In this document: piece after piece, positions 8,570 through 19,300 of the stretch
How the letters are laid out: each line of letters begins with the position of its first letter
Position numbering within the stretch: the stretch's first letter is position 1
Origin: MFD09286-c1 sp963701015
Lineage (GTDB): Bacteria > Bacteroidota > Bacteroidia > Bacteroidales > DTGW01
Reading direction: 5' to 3'
Length of the DNA stretch: 64,000 nt
NCBI GenBank assembly: GCA_963701015.1
Contig: OY969556.1
Coordinates: forward strand, 2,852,001-2,916,000
The notes under the pieces: model-generated
Told to the model about the DNA's origin: nothing
Seen by the model: the letters and a program-made list of their open reading frames with translations, nothing else
Databases searched by the model: none
Translations under genes and position numbers: made by a program

Positions 8570-9343
8570 TTAATATCTTATCCAAAAATCCTGTTTTGTT
8601 ACGCCTTTACGCATAAATAGTAATCCTGCACTATATAAAACAATACTTATAGTAATAGTATTGTTTTGCTTAATTACGTTCCATAACTTTACCCTTTCAG
8701 GCGAAATATGAATTGAATCTAAAACAATAATACTTCCATAACTTGAATTTTCAATTAGCTGAGTCAAGAAATTACGTGTTTGATTAATATTACAATTTCT
8801 ACCAATAGACACTAAAAAAGGACTTTTAATATCAGATATAAATTGCAGGTTTTCTTCAATTTTCTGGCTTATATTTTTTAATTCCAACTTGTTATAATTC
8901 ATTCTGGATATTTCTGCCATTATTATATTCATTTCAAACGATATTATTTTTGAGCTAGGTGAAGCCAAAGCCATTGTTGCTGCATATAAACCAAAAGAAG
9001 AACCTGTTTCAATTATATTAAGCGGCTTAAATTCATTTGCCAATGTATATAACAGTTCAAAATATTTATTATTATTCAAGTATTTTTTTACAATCTTCCG
9101 GATATTCAAATTTTGTTTATTTTTTATGAAAAGTTCATCTGAGGAAATAGAAATAGAAGCTTTGCTTTTAGCTAAATCATTTTTTAATGCTATTACCGGC
9201 AATAATTTAATTTTATAATTTTTTGCATCCCTTAATATATCGGTAGCTAAATGATAAACAAATTGCGAATGGATTCCATGACCTACAAGCGGTTTGGCCT
9301 TAATACAAAATTTAATATATGATGATAATTTGAAAAATAGCAT
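8570..9343 (-). CDS. Class I SAM-dependent methyltransferase (Bacteroidota-specific type)
   Basis: A 257-residue protein with a Rossmann SAM-binding segment IIETGSSFGLYAATMALA near residues 115-132 followed by KIISFEM, typical of O-methyltransferase-like enzymes. The amino part contains GHGIHSQFVYHL, a motif seen in a Bacteroidota group of uncharacterised methyltransferases (usually HG(I/V)HSPFV). Substrate is unknown. It is convergent with the djlA-like gene (31 bases between stops) and divergent from recG across a 345-base gap that contains a GC-rich structured element. Confidence 0.7.
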   Translation of the reverse strand: MLFFKLSSYIKFCIKAKPLVGHGIHSQFVYHLATDILRDAKNYKIKLLPVIALKNDLAKSKASISISSDELFIKNKQNLNIRKIVKKYLNNNKYFELLYTLANEFKPLNIIETGSSFGLYAATMALASPSSKIISFEMNIIMAEISRMNYNKLELKNISQKIEENLQFISDIKSPFLVSIGRNCNINQTRNFLTQLIENSSYGSIIVLDSIHISPERVKLWNVIKQNNTITISIVLYSAGLLFMRKGVTKQDFWIRY

Positions 9344-9541
9344 TGTTTGTATGAAAATTACTATTGAATCGAAAATAGTTTGTTTTTCCTAAATCGAAAA
9401 TTTTTTACATCTTCCTATTGTTCTTAAATTGCAACTCGAAATTTAAGAACATTTATGAAACCTATATGCTTGAAGAAATTAAATTTAAAGGCATAAAGTA
9501 CAGCACCTTAGTGTAGCGATTTCATGAACATAGTGAATAAT

Positions 9542-9660
9542 TAAAAAAAAAGGAAGAGCCTTCTTGCATAGAGGTTAGCCGGAGAGGCTCGTGGGTTGAT
9601 TGGTGGGCGAGACCGGCAACTAAAAATGTAAGCGGCTTGATAATCTGCAAATGTTTAAAA
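9542..9660 (+). ncRNA. Candidate structured RNA or leader upstream of recG
   Basis: This stretch is clearly richer in G and C than the flanking AT-rich intergenic DNA and codes for nothing recognisable. GTT-a-GCCGG (9574-9582) can pair with CCGGC-AAC (9613-9620), giving 8 bp with one bulged A, and inside this CTCG (9588-9591) pairs with CGAG (9608-9611), leaving a G/T-rich loop. The element ends about 30 bases before the recG start on the same strand. It matches no RNA family I recognise. It could be a small RNA, a leader controlling recG, or a remnant. The rest of the 345-base gap (9344-9541) shows nothing I can name. Confidence 0.3.
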
Positions 9661-9688
9661 TTTAAAAGTTTAAATAAATTAAATTCAC

Positions 9689-11789
9689 GTGAATAAGCTC
9701 CAACAAGATTTGAAATATTTACCAGGAGTTGCCCAAGCGGGCCGAGCTACTGGCAAAAGAAGTTGGAACCTCAACATTCGAAGATTTACTTTATTACTTT
9801 CCTTATAAACACATTGATAGGACCAAATTATACAAAATAAGTGAACTCAACCCTGACCTCCCCTATATCCAGGTAATTGGCCAGATTACACGGTATAATT
9901 TGGTTGGTGATGGCTATAAAAAACGTTTAACTGCTTTGTTTACCGATGGTACAGGGGAATTAGAACTGGTTTGGTTTAAAGGTGAAAAATGGATTCAGCA
10001 AACCTATAAACCGGGAATAAATTATGTCATTTATGGCAAGCCAAATTTATTCGGAAACCATATCAACATTGCCCATCCTGAAATTGAATTGGCTGATAAG
10101 CAGGAACAATCATTAAAATCAGCGCTTCAGCCTTTTTATAATACTTCGGAACGAATGAAGGATAATTTTCTGACTACTCGTTCAATACATAAATTAATTG
10201 GCATTATACTTAAAAGTTGTTTAACCGAAATAGAAGAAACGCTTCCGGCTCAATTAATGAAAAACTGCAAACTCATACCTTTGCGTGAGGCATTGCTCAA
10301 TATCCATTATCCACAATCAGTTGAATTGCTTAAACAAGCTGAATACCGCTTAAAATTCGAGGAACTTTTCACAATACAGTTAAGTATATTACGACAAAAA
10401 ATTAACAGGGAAACTATAAATAAAGGTTTGGTTTTTGAAAAAGTAGGTGAATACCTGAATTCATTTTACAATACCAATTTAAAATTTGAACTCACCAATG
10501 CTCAAAAGCGCGTTATTAAAGAAATAAGAAAAGATTTGGGCTCGGGCAAACAAATGAACCGATTGTTGCAGGGCGATGTAGGCAGTGGAAAAACCCTGGT
10601 TGCTTTAATGATAATGCTTATAGCGCTCGATAATGGTTTTCAGGCGAGCATAATGGCCCCTACCGAAATTCTGGCCAATCAACATTTTGCTAACCTTTCA
10701 AAAATGCTCGATGGGTTGAATATTCAAATCAAGTTACTCACCGGTTCTACTAAAAAATCAGAAAGAAAAATTATTCATGAAGGATTGATGGATGGCAGCG
10801 TTCAAATTCTTATTGGCACCCATGCGCTTATTGAAGATATTGTTCAATTCAAAAATCTGGGATTAGTAATTATTGATGAGCAACATCGCTTTGGTGTTGC
10901 CCAAAGGGCAAAGCTTTGGCAAAAGAATGACAGTCCTCCCCATGTTTTGGTAATGACAGCAACCCCAATTCCACGAACATTAGCAATGACTGTTTACGGC
11001 GATCTAGATGTTTCCATTATTGATGAATTGCCTCCTGGCCGAAAGCCAATATTCACAAAACACATAGCAGGTGAACAACGTACAAAACTAATTGAACTGC
11101 TAAAAAAAGAAATAGCACTCGGGCGTCAGGTATATATTGTTTATCCTCTCATCAAAGAATCAGAAAAGTTGGATTTTAAAGCCCTGGAAGAGGGCTATGA
11201 ACAATTGTTAAAAATATTCCCAAATCCTGACTATACAATTAGCATGGTTCACGGTAAAATGAAGCCTTCGGAAAAAGATACTGCTATGCAGGAATTTGTT
11301 CAAGGCAAAACAAATATATTGGTTGCAACAACGGTTATTGAAGTAGGTGTTGATGTGCCTAATGCGTCAGTAATGGTTTTAGAAAGTGCCGAGCGGTTTG
11401 GTCTTTCGCAACTGCACCAGTTGCGCGGACGTGTAGGTCGTGGCGCCGAACAAAGCTATTGCATCTTGTCAACCTCATTTAAATTGGGTGAGGATTCGCG
11501 CAAACGCATGGCAATTATGGAAAGTACGAATGATGGCTTTGAAATTGCCGAAGCTGATTTAAAACTGAGAGGACCCGGGGATATTGAAGGTACGCAGCAA
11601 AGCGGAATTCCATTCGACCTAAAAATTGCACATCTGGGAAAAGACCAGCAGATACTTCAATATTCAAGAGATATTGCAACCGAAATTCTTCATGACGATC
11701 CGAACCTGAATAAACCAGAAAATTTGAAATTAAAAATATTGATTTCAAAAGCCAGAAAAGATAATGTAAACTGGCGAATGATTGGATAA
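9689..11789 (+). CDS. recG: RecG, ATP-dependent DNA helicase (frameshift near codon 14)
   Basis: The main frame from 9729 gives 686 residues with a wedge/OB domain first (about 40-140), then the helicase: Walker A GDVGSGKTLVA, IIDEQHRFG in place of DEAD (DEQH, as usual for RecG), MTATPIPRTLA and the RecG motif GRVGRGAEQSYC. RecG remodels stalled replication forks and branched DNA. The expected beginning, about VNKLQQDLKYLPGV, is encoded just upstream in another frame from GTG at 9689. Family members read LPGVGPKRAELL; here GGA GTT G is followed directly by CCC AAG, as if two bases of the second glycine codon were lost. Either this is a sequence error, or the gene starts at TTG 9729 and lacks 14 residues, or it is damaged. 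Joined, the protein would have the normal ~700 residues. Confidence 0.85.
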
Positions 11790-11991
11790 GTCAATCTGAA
11801 ATTCAATTTAAAGAATAACTATTGTTTAGGTTAAATTTTTTAACTTAATAGATTTTTGAAAATATGCAGTTTAAAGAAATTTTAAACAAATTTATATTAA
11901 TATCTAATATTCAAATACATAGAAACTATTTAATAACAATATACCGCTACAATTTCACCAATTTGTAAACATCTTACATAGTATCTCTGAA

Positions 11992-12030
11992 TAAATTTGA
12001 ACTCATAACTTCTTATTAAGGAAGTTCAAA
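11992..12030 (+). promoter_or_regulatory. Promoter and inverted repeat of the pectinesterase gene
   Basis: A perfect -7 element TAAATTTG lies at 11992-11999; no well-spaced -33 TTG is seen. Overlapping it, TTTGAACT (11996-12003) and AGTTCAAA (12023-12030) form an 8-base inverted repeat with a 19-base spacer. The position at the expected transcription start makes it a candidate binding site for the adjacent hybrid regulator or a leader hairpin. Confidence 0.4.
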
Positions 12031-12055
12031 CTTTACTAACTAAAAACAATGTATT

Positions 12056-15000
12056 ATGAAGATGAAAACTTATGTTATTTTAATTGCATGTATTGTGTTG
12101 GCATTTCTAAACTCGGCAAATGCTAACACTAAGACAGACGTTTGGGACTTTGGCGCAACAATTAGATACTGCTGTTTATAACAACCTATTGGATACTGCT
12201 GTTATTAATTCGTGGTATACTTATTCAGCTGGACAACTTCATGGAGGTACCGGCAGAAATTTGCCCCTTACATGGACTGTGGGTAAATTGACATGGGTTT
12301 CTACCACTTCAACCAGTGACCGACTTAGAACAACAAATACGGACCTTACTCGTTATGATGCAAATATTGCCAGTGTTACAACATACACAGGGCGTATTTA
12401 TGTGAATGGAGCTGCCCTTACAACAAGATATCTTAGCTTAGCCTTAGCTGAAGATGATGAAGTAACTTTAGTTTTCAGAGCGGATGCTGATGGAAAAATG
12501 AACTTTTACAATGCTACAACAGCTACAACTCAGGACGTAGTTGTTAATCCTTCAGCTTCTGGAGTTGTAGCTACCTACACTTTTAGGGCAAAAACTGCAG
12601 GAACATATCGGTTTTTTGATAATGTAAACAAACCTAGTTATTTCAGGGTTTACAGGAAAGATGCTACTTATGTAACAATACACGGAACAATTGACACTAC
12701 TGAAGCTCATGGCATTCCTGGTGGTTACGGAGTCAATTTTACAAATGATCAGGGTAAAGTTTGGAATGCAGTTGTATCAAACGACACTTTCAATATAAAA
12801 GTCCCTGCTGGATATACCTATTCTTTGGGTTTTTCAAATGCCAATGGATATATTATGACTAGCTCAACTACTTTGAATGTTACCACGTCTACAACTTCGT
12901 ATAACATTACAGCTCTGAAATGCGAACTGCACAACGTCAGTGGCTCCATTTCAGGTTTAAGTGCTGCTAACTTGGCAAAACTTGGATTGGTTTATACGGC
13001 AGATACTGCTCAACATAAAATATATGTTCCAGCACCTGTTGTTAATACGGGAGCAAGCACCTATTCGTTACAATTAGAGCCTGGTTGTAAATATAAAATT
13101 TCTGCCACTGGCGTTAATGATTATTATATTACTTCAGATACAATAACTATAGGTAAGAAAGATACAACTTTAGCACTTACATTTGCCACAAAGCCAGTAT
13201 ATGGTGTAACAATAAATACTACAGGTTTAACAACTTATCAGGCATCAAATAAACTTAATCTGACATTTAACAATTTGAATGAACCAGGATATTCATATAA
13301 ATTTACATCACTTAATGGGATTACCTTGCGGGATGGAACATATTCAATTTTATGTAGCAACCTTGATTCACTCCCCGTAAAATTAGGCGCAACGTCAAAT
13401 CTTGTAGTTTCAGGCACCCCTGTTTCTAAAACATTGGCTTTTGGTCGTGCTTCCGATTGGTCATTTGATGATAAAGCAATTGCAAGTGGTTCGTTTTCTT
13501 ATGAAGGGCTTCTTTTCACTGGTACAGTTGCAGGTGATTCAATTAAAGGACATTTAGTTTGCAATGCTGGTTCTACTATTAAAATACCTTTAAAACCAGG
13601 ATATGCCACAAAAATTACATATTATTACGCAGCAAGTTTCAAAATTAACAGTGGTACAGACACAACTAAAACTTCAAGCGGCAGTACGAGCATATTAGAA
13701 TATGTTAATCATACCTATAATGGTTCTGTGGCCGGTTTTGATACTATTAAGGTTTTAGCTACTACTTATATCACTGAAATTTCTATTGATACATTATTAA
13801 CTTATCAACCAATTATCTATGTTGGTGCCGACAAAGATTACAAAACTATTAACGACGCATTAACTGCTATTGGCAGGATGTCAAGAACAAACTCCCAGCG
13901 TGTAACAGTAATGATTGATCCCGGCAACTACGAGGAAATGCTGGTTATAAATCTGCCAAATGTAACTCTTAAAAATGCTGCAACTACACCAAGCATTGCC
14001 ATTTTAAATAAAGGTGTAGATATAAATGCTAATGCAGTGAGAATTACTTCTTATTACGGAACTGGTTATAACTACTACAGTATGGGAACTAACCAAAAAT
14101 GGAGTGCTGATGCATTACGAGTTAACAAAGGTAATGGATATACAAAATATACTAATACAGGCGCTGGTACAACCAACGGTTCGTATTGGAACTCAACAGT
14201 AGTTGTAACTGCCAATGGTTTCGAAGCGGATGATATTATCTTTGAAAATTCATACAACCAATACATTTCCAAAAAAGAATCAGAAGACGTGGTTGTAATG
14301 TGGACATCAGGTGGTAAGGGCATAAGGCCTACCGATGTTGGCAATACTGGCGTTCAAAACAGGAGTTTTGTTGAACGGGCTTGCGCTTTAGCCTTTGCCA
14401 ATAATGCAGATAAAGGAATATTAAATAATTGCAGGATAATTGGTCGTCAGGATGCGCTTTACGGCGGAACAGGGTCACGCTTTATTGTAAATAAAGGTGT
14501 CCTGATGGGTGCTGTTGATTATATATTTGGAGCTATGACTGCTGTATTTTATAAAACCCAATTGGTCATGAATGTCAGTGATGTTAGTAGTGATGCCACC
14601 TACATTGCAGCTGCTCAACAAACAAGTGGTCGTGGTTATTTATTTTACAAATGCGCTATTAAATCTGCGATACCTGGTATTGAATCAGCTTCAACTTATT
14701 TAGCTCAACCCGGAATATTTGGTCGTCCATGGCAGGCTAATACTGCTGAAGTTGTATTCTATTATACTACTGTTGATACTACTAATTATCCAGGGTATCA
14801 AGGCAAATCGCTGATTCAACCAGTGGGATGGAATAACTCTTTGGGAGGAAATTCAAGCCTTTATTATGAACGCGGTACAATTGAGAAATCTGGTGAAAAC
14901 AACCTGGCAAGCCGGGCTTCATGGGCAACCGAATTGATCAAAGATACATTAACAGATGGTACTGCAATAAAGCTCTTTAACTTTACCAAAGGAACTGATA

Positions 15001-16064
15001 ACTGGGCTCCATTTGCAGAAGACACATTGTCAGTTTCTGATACGACTTTAACTATTGCAGCGCCAGCCAATAGTGTAAAAACATTTGATATCACATCAAA
15101 TATGGAATGGACGGCAACAAGTAATCAAACATGGTTAAATGTAGACACTGCCAATGGTTCGGGTAATGCTACAATAACATTAAAAGCAACAGCAAATCCA
15201 ACTACAGCAACCAGATCAGCAACTGTAACTGTAAAGGGAATAGGCATGGCAGACAATGTAATCAAGGTTACTCAAAATGGTGCAGTTGCTGTTCTCGAAG
15301 TTTCGTCAAATAGCTTGAACATTGCTGCACCAGCGAATAGCACAAATACATTTGAAATTACTTCAACTGTAATTGGGTGGACAGTTAAAAGTGATCAAAC
15401 ATGGTTAACTGTTAGTAAAGCAGTTGGTACGGGAAATGACACCATCACAATAACAGCTAATGAAAATACGGCAACAACTATAAGAACTGCAACAATAACT
15501 GTTTCAGGTGAGGGAGTGTCAGACCAACTGATCAAAGTTACACAAAAAGCAGAAGCATATTTGACAGTATCAGGTAGTACACTAACGATTGGAGCGAACG
15601 CAAACAGTACTCAAACATTTGATATCACATCAAATACAAGCTGGACGGTTACAAGCAATCAAACTTGGTTGACAGTTAGTAATGCAATCGGTTCTGATAC
15701 TATGACCTTAACATTATCAGCTGCAGCAAATCCAACAACAGCAACAAGATCGGCAACTATAACCGTTAAAGGAACTGGTGTAACTGATAAGACAATTACT
15801 GTAACACAAGATGCAGGTACAACTGGAATTACAGGTATTGCTCAAAATGCTTTTGAAATATTCCCTAATCCGGCAAGTAATTTTATAACTATTAAACGCA
15901 GTAATTCATCTAATGCAACACTCACAATTTTTAACAGCAGTGGACAAATATTTATAGAAAAACAGATTGTCTCTGATCAGGAAAGTATTGATATTACTTC
16001 ATTACCAAAAGGATTTTATATATTGAAATTACAAGAATTAACATTCAAAATTGTAATTAAATAA
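12056..16064 (+). CDS. Secreted pectinesterase (CE8) with BACON repeats and T9SS sorting domain (frameshifted start)
   Basis: The ATG at 12056 begins a signal peptide (MKMKTYVILIACIVLAFLNS) that ends in ...DVWDFGA, after which the frame changes: family members read DFGAEQLD, while here GCA A CAA TTA GAT lacks two bases (or has one extra). The downstream frame from 12120 gives 1314 residues. Its first ~560 hold beta-sandwich modules. CE8 pectinesterase follows at about 566-957, with GRQDALY (~776) and GAVDYIFG (~797) carrying the two catalytic Asp residues and the GRPW Arg (~868). Three BACON-type repeats of about 87 residues come next (about 970-1230), then a T9SS C-terminal sorting domain (FEIFPNPASN...). 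It removes methyl groups from pectin outside the cell. The hybrid sensor gene follows. Without correction of the frameshift no signal peptide would be attached. Confidence 0.88.
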
Positions 16065-16095
16065 TATGTAATAATTGCTTATCGCTCTAAATACC

Positions 16096-16134
16096 AGAGA
16101 CTGCTTGAGAATAATTCGGGCAGTCTCTTTTTTA
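16096..16134 (+). terminator. Rho-independent terminator after pectinesterase
   Basis: AGAGACTGC (16096-16104) pairs with GCAGTCTCT (16120-16128), a perfect 9-bp stem with a 15-base loop, followed by TTTTTTATTTT. It separates the pectinesterase gene from the downstream regulator gene. Confidence 0.85.
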
Positions 16135-16256
16135 TTTTAATATTTAAATTTTTAAAGAATAAGTATTTGAATATTTCATTTACCTGCTAGTTGATAGTTT
16201 TTGCATATTCCACACAAAGTGCATAAATTAATTATGGTATAAGAAAAAATATATCC

Positions 16257-16286
16257 TATTTTTGGATACTTGTATTAGCACAAGTA
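16257..16286 (+). promoter_or_regulatory. Promoter and palindrome of the hybrid sensor gene
   Basis: TATTTTTG at 16257-16264 matches the -7 consensus TAnnTTTG, but no -33 element is clear. Three bases on, TACTTGT-attagc-ACAAGTA (16267-16286) is a perfect 7-base inverted repeat at the expected transcription start. It is a candidate operator, perhaps for autoregulation. Confidence 0.4.
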
Positions 16287-16315
16287 ATTAAAATATAGTT
16301 TTAAAAAACTATTTT

Positions 16316-19300
16316 ATGATTGCGCGAGCTTTAGTTTTACTTATATTAACCATAACCTCCTCTCTGGTCTCAGGCCAATCGGAATTGCGATTTGAGCCAT
16401 TACAATCGTCTAATAATCTTTCTCAACGATCTGTTACTAACATGGTAAAAGACCATTTGGGCTTTCTTTGGATTGGAACCTATAATGGTTTGAATAAATT
16501 TGATGGCTATAAATTCATTTCTTACAATTTATATGAAAAAAGTCCTAATAATATTTCTAGCAATTATATTAAAACTATACATGAAGATAAATCAGGCTTT
16601 TTATGGATTTATACTTTAGAAGATAAAATGCTTCGTTTTGATCCTGCTTCGGAAAAAATAATCAGCTTTCCTGATAATTCTACTATAAAAGATGTAACAT
16701 GCAAAATGTTTGAGTTTGATGACTCAACACAGTGGGTTATTACTAATAAAATCGGTTTATATATTATCAGTCAAAATAAATATAATAACACAGCAATTAT
16801 TAAACATTTAACTAATAATTCACCTCAGCCTATTTTAAGCAATTATATAAATTTTCTGGTGAAAGATTCTGTTGGGAATTATTGGATTGGTAGTAAAAAA
16901 GGTTTGAATAAAATAAATATTAATTCATATAGTAATCTCGGCATTAAAATTGCAAAATTTGACACTCTGCAAGGAATCTCTCATAATTCAAGTATTATAT
17001 TCACTAAAGCAATTAAAATAGGATCATATATCTGTTTTTACAGCACTAAAAAAGGATTTATTTTTTACAATTCAACTACCGGAAAATTCAATTATCCTAA
17101 AAATGAAAATTTGAATAAACTTATCGCTGATAAAACTATTACTTTAATAATTGTAAATCAACAAAATGTATGGTTTTGTACGAATAATTTACAACTTTTT
17201 AAATATAATATTACTAGCAGTTCACTTTCTACCTATGATTTATCTCGTTATAATAACATCAAAAAAATATTCTTTGACAGTTTTAATCAGGTTTGGTTGA
17301 GTACAGATAAATATGGAATAATCAGAATTGATGTTCAAACTTCGCAAATTAAACAATATAATTTTATCCCATATAATAAAAATATATTGATATACGGCGA
17401 TGATTTTATCTGGTACGAAGACAGGCATAGTAATCTTTGGATTGGCTCTCAAGTCTGTGGTTTGTCGTTATATGACAGAAAAAATAATACATTTATTACC
17501 TATTTAAATGACCCGAATAACAATCATTCTATATCGTCCAATACTATTTCAAGTTTGATTGAAGACAATGAAGATGATCTATTGGTGGGTTTGGATAATG
17601 GAATTAACAGGGTAATACAAACGAATAGTGAATTTAAATATATAAAGCCAAGGAAATTGACTGAAAACAATGATGACAATTCAGTAAGGGCAGTTTTGGA
17701 AGACTCTAACCTGAATCTATGGATTGCTACGAAAGGAGCTAAAATATATATTTATAGTGTCAAAAATAAAGTAGAAAATTCATATCAAACCAAAAATGTA
17801 ATAAATTCAAATTATAATGTTTATAAAATATTTCAAGATCATAATGGATTTATTTGGCTTTGTACAAAAGGTTCAGGTTTATATAAATCGAAATTGACAA
17901 TAAAAGCCAAAAATTTTGATTATAATAATATTCTATTTATCAATTATTCATTAACAACAAATAATTCGAGTTCAACCGATGAAAATAAAGTTTATGATAT
18001 AACCGAAGATAATAATAACAATTTATGGATAGCAACTTTTGGTGGAGGATTAATTAAACTACATTTTGATAAATATAATAATTTAATAAAGAAATACTTT
18101 ACAACTGAAAATAGCAATATTTCCGGTAATTTAGTACGATGTGTTATTATTGATAGCAAGTCGCGTATATGGATTGGCACAACAAAAGGCTTAAGTTATT
18201 TTAAACTCGACGAAACAAATTATGATAAAATAAATTTTATCAATTTTAAGGCAGACCCTTCCAACAATTCCGACTTATCATGTAACGATATAATTAAGAT
18301 ACTTGAAGATAAAAATGGAACAATTTGGTTGGCCACAAATGGAGGTGGAGTAAATCATCTTACTTTATCAAAGTATGGTAAAGCAATTTTCAAGCATTAC
18401 AATACGAATAATGGTCTATGTGATAATCTGGCCCTTTCATTGGCTAATGACCAAAATGGTAACATTTGGATTGGAACTGATCATGGACTTTCAAAGCTTA
18501 ATCCAAAGAATGATCACATCATTAATTTTAATGAAAAAAATGGATTGCCATGTTTAAATTTCTCAGAGAATGCAAGTATTTTAGACGATAACGGAAATAT
18601 AGTTATTGGAAGTTTAAATGGATTTTATATAATAAATCCCAATATAAAAAATAGTAAACCCTTAAAATCATTAATTCAACTAACAGGTTTTCAACTTTTT
18701 AACAGAGAAGTTATTCCGGGAGATAAAAATTCACCATTGAAACAATCAATCAGCTATACTAAAAATATAATTTTAAATTATAACCAATCAGCCTTTTCTA
18801 TTGAATTCTCATCATTATTATATAATTCGTCCCCGAACGTTCTATATTCCTATATACTTGAAGGATTTGATAAAACCTGGAGTTATGCAAGCCAGTCAAA
18901 TAAAGCCGTATATACAAATATTCCTTATGGTAAATATATATTTAAAGTTAAATGTACCAATATAGATGGCTCATGGGGATCAAAAATTGCAACACTTACT
19001 ATTTTAATTCGCCCTCCATTATGGAAAACTTATTATGCCTACATTATTTATTTTATACTTATAATAGTAATTATTCAAATTATATTAAAAATAATTGTAA
19101 AAATTACAAGATTAGAAAATGATATTGTTATTGAAAAAAAAGTTGCAGAATCAAAACTTCGTTTCTTTACCAATATTTCCCATGAGTTCCGGACTCCTTT
19201 AACGCTAATTATAGGGCCACTGGAATCGCTAATAGATAGAAATGATATATCAAAAGATATAAAGAATCAATTAAAACTAGCAAACAGAAATGTAAACAGG

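Noticed and set aside
9542..9660. tRNA or 4.5S RNA
   Set aside because: No T-loop GGTTCRA pattern, no cloverleaf and no SRP GGAAGNAGCA-type motif can be found.
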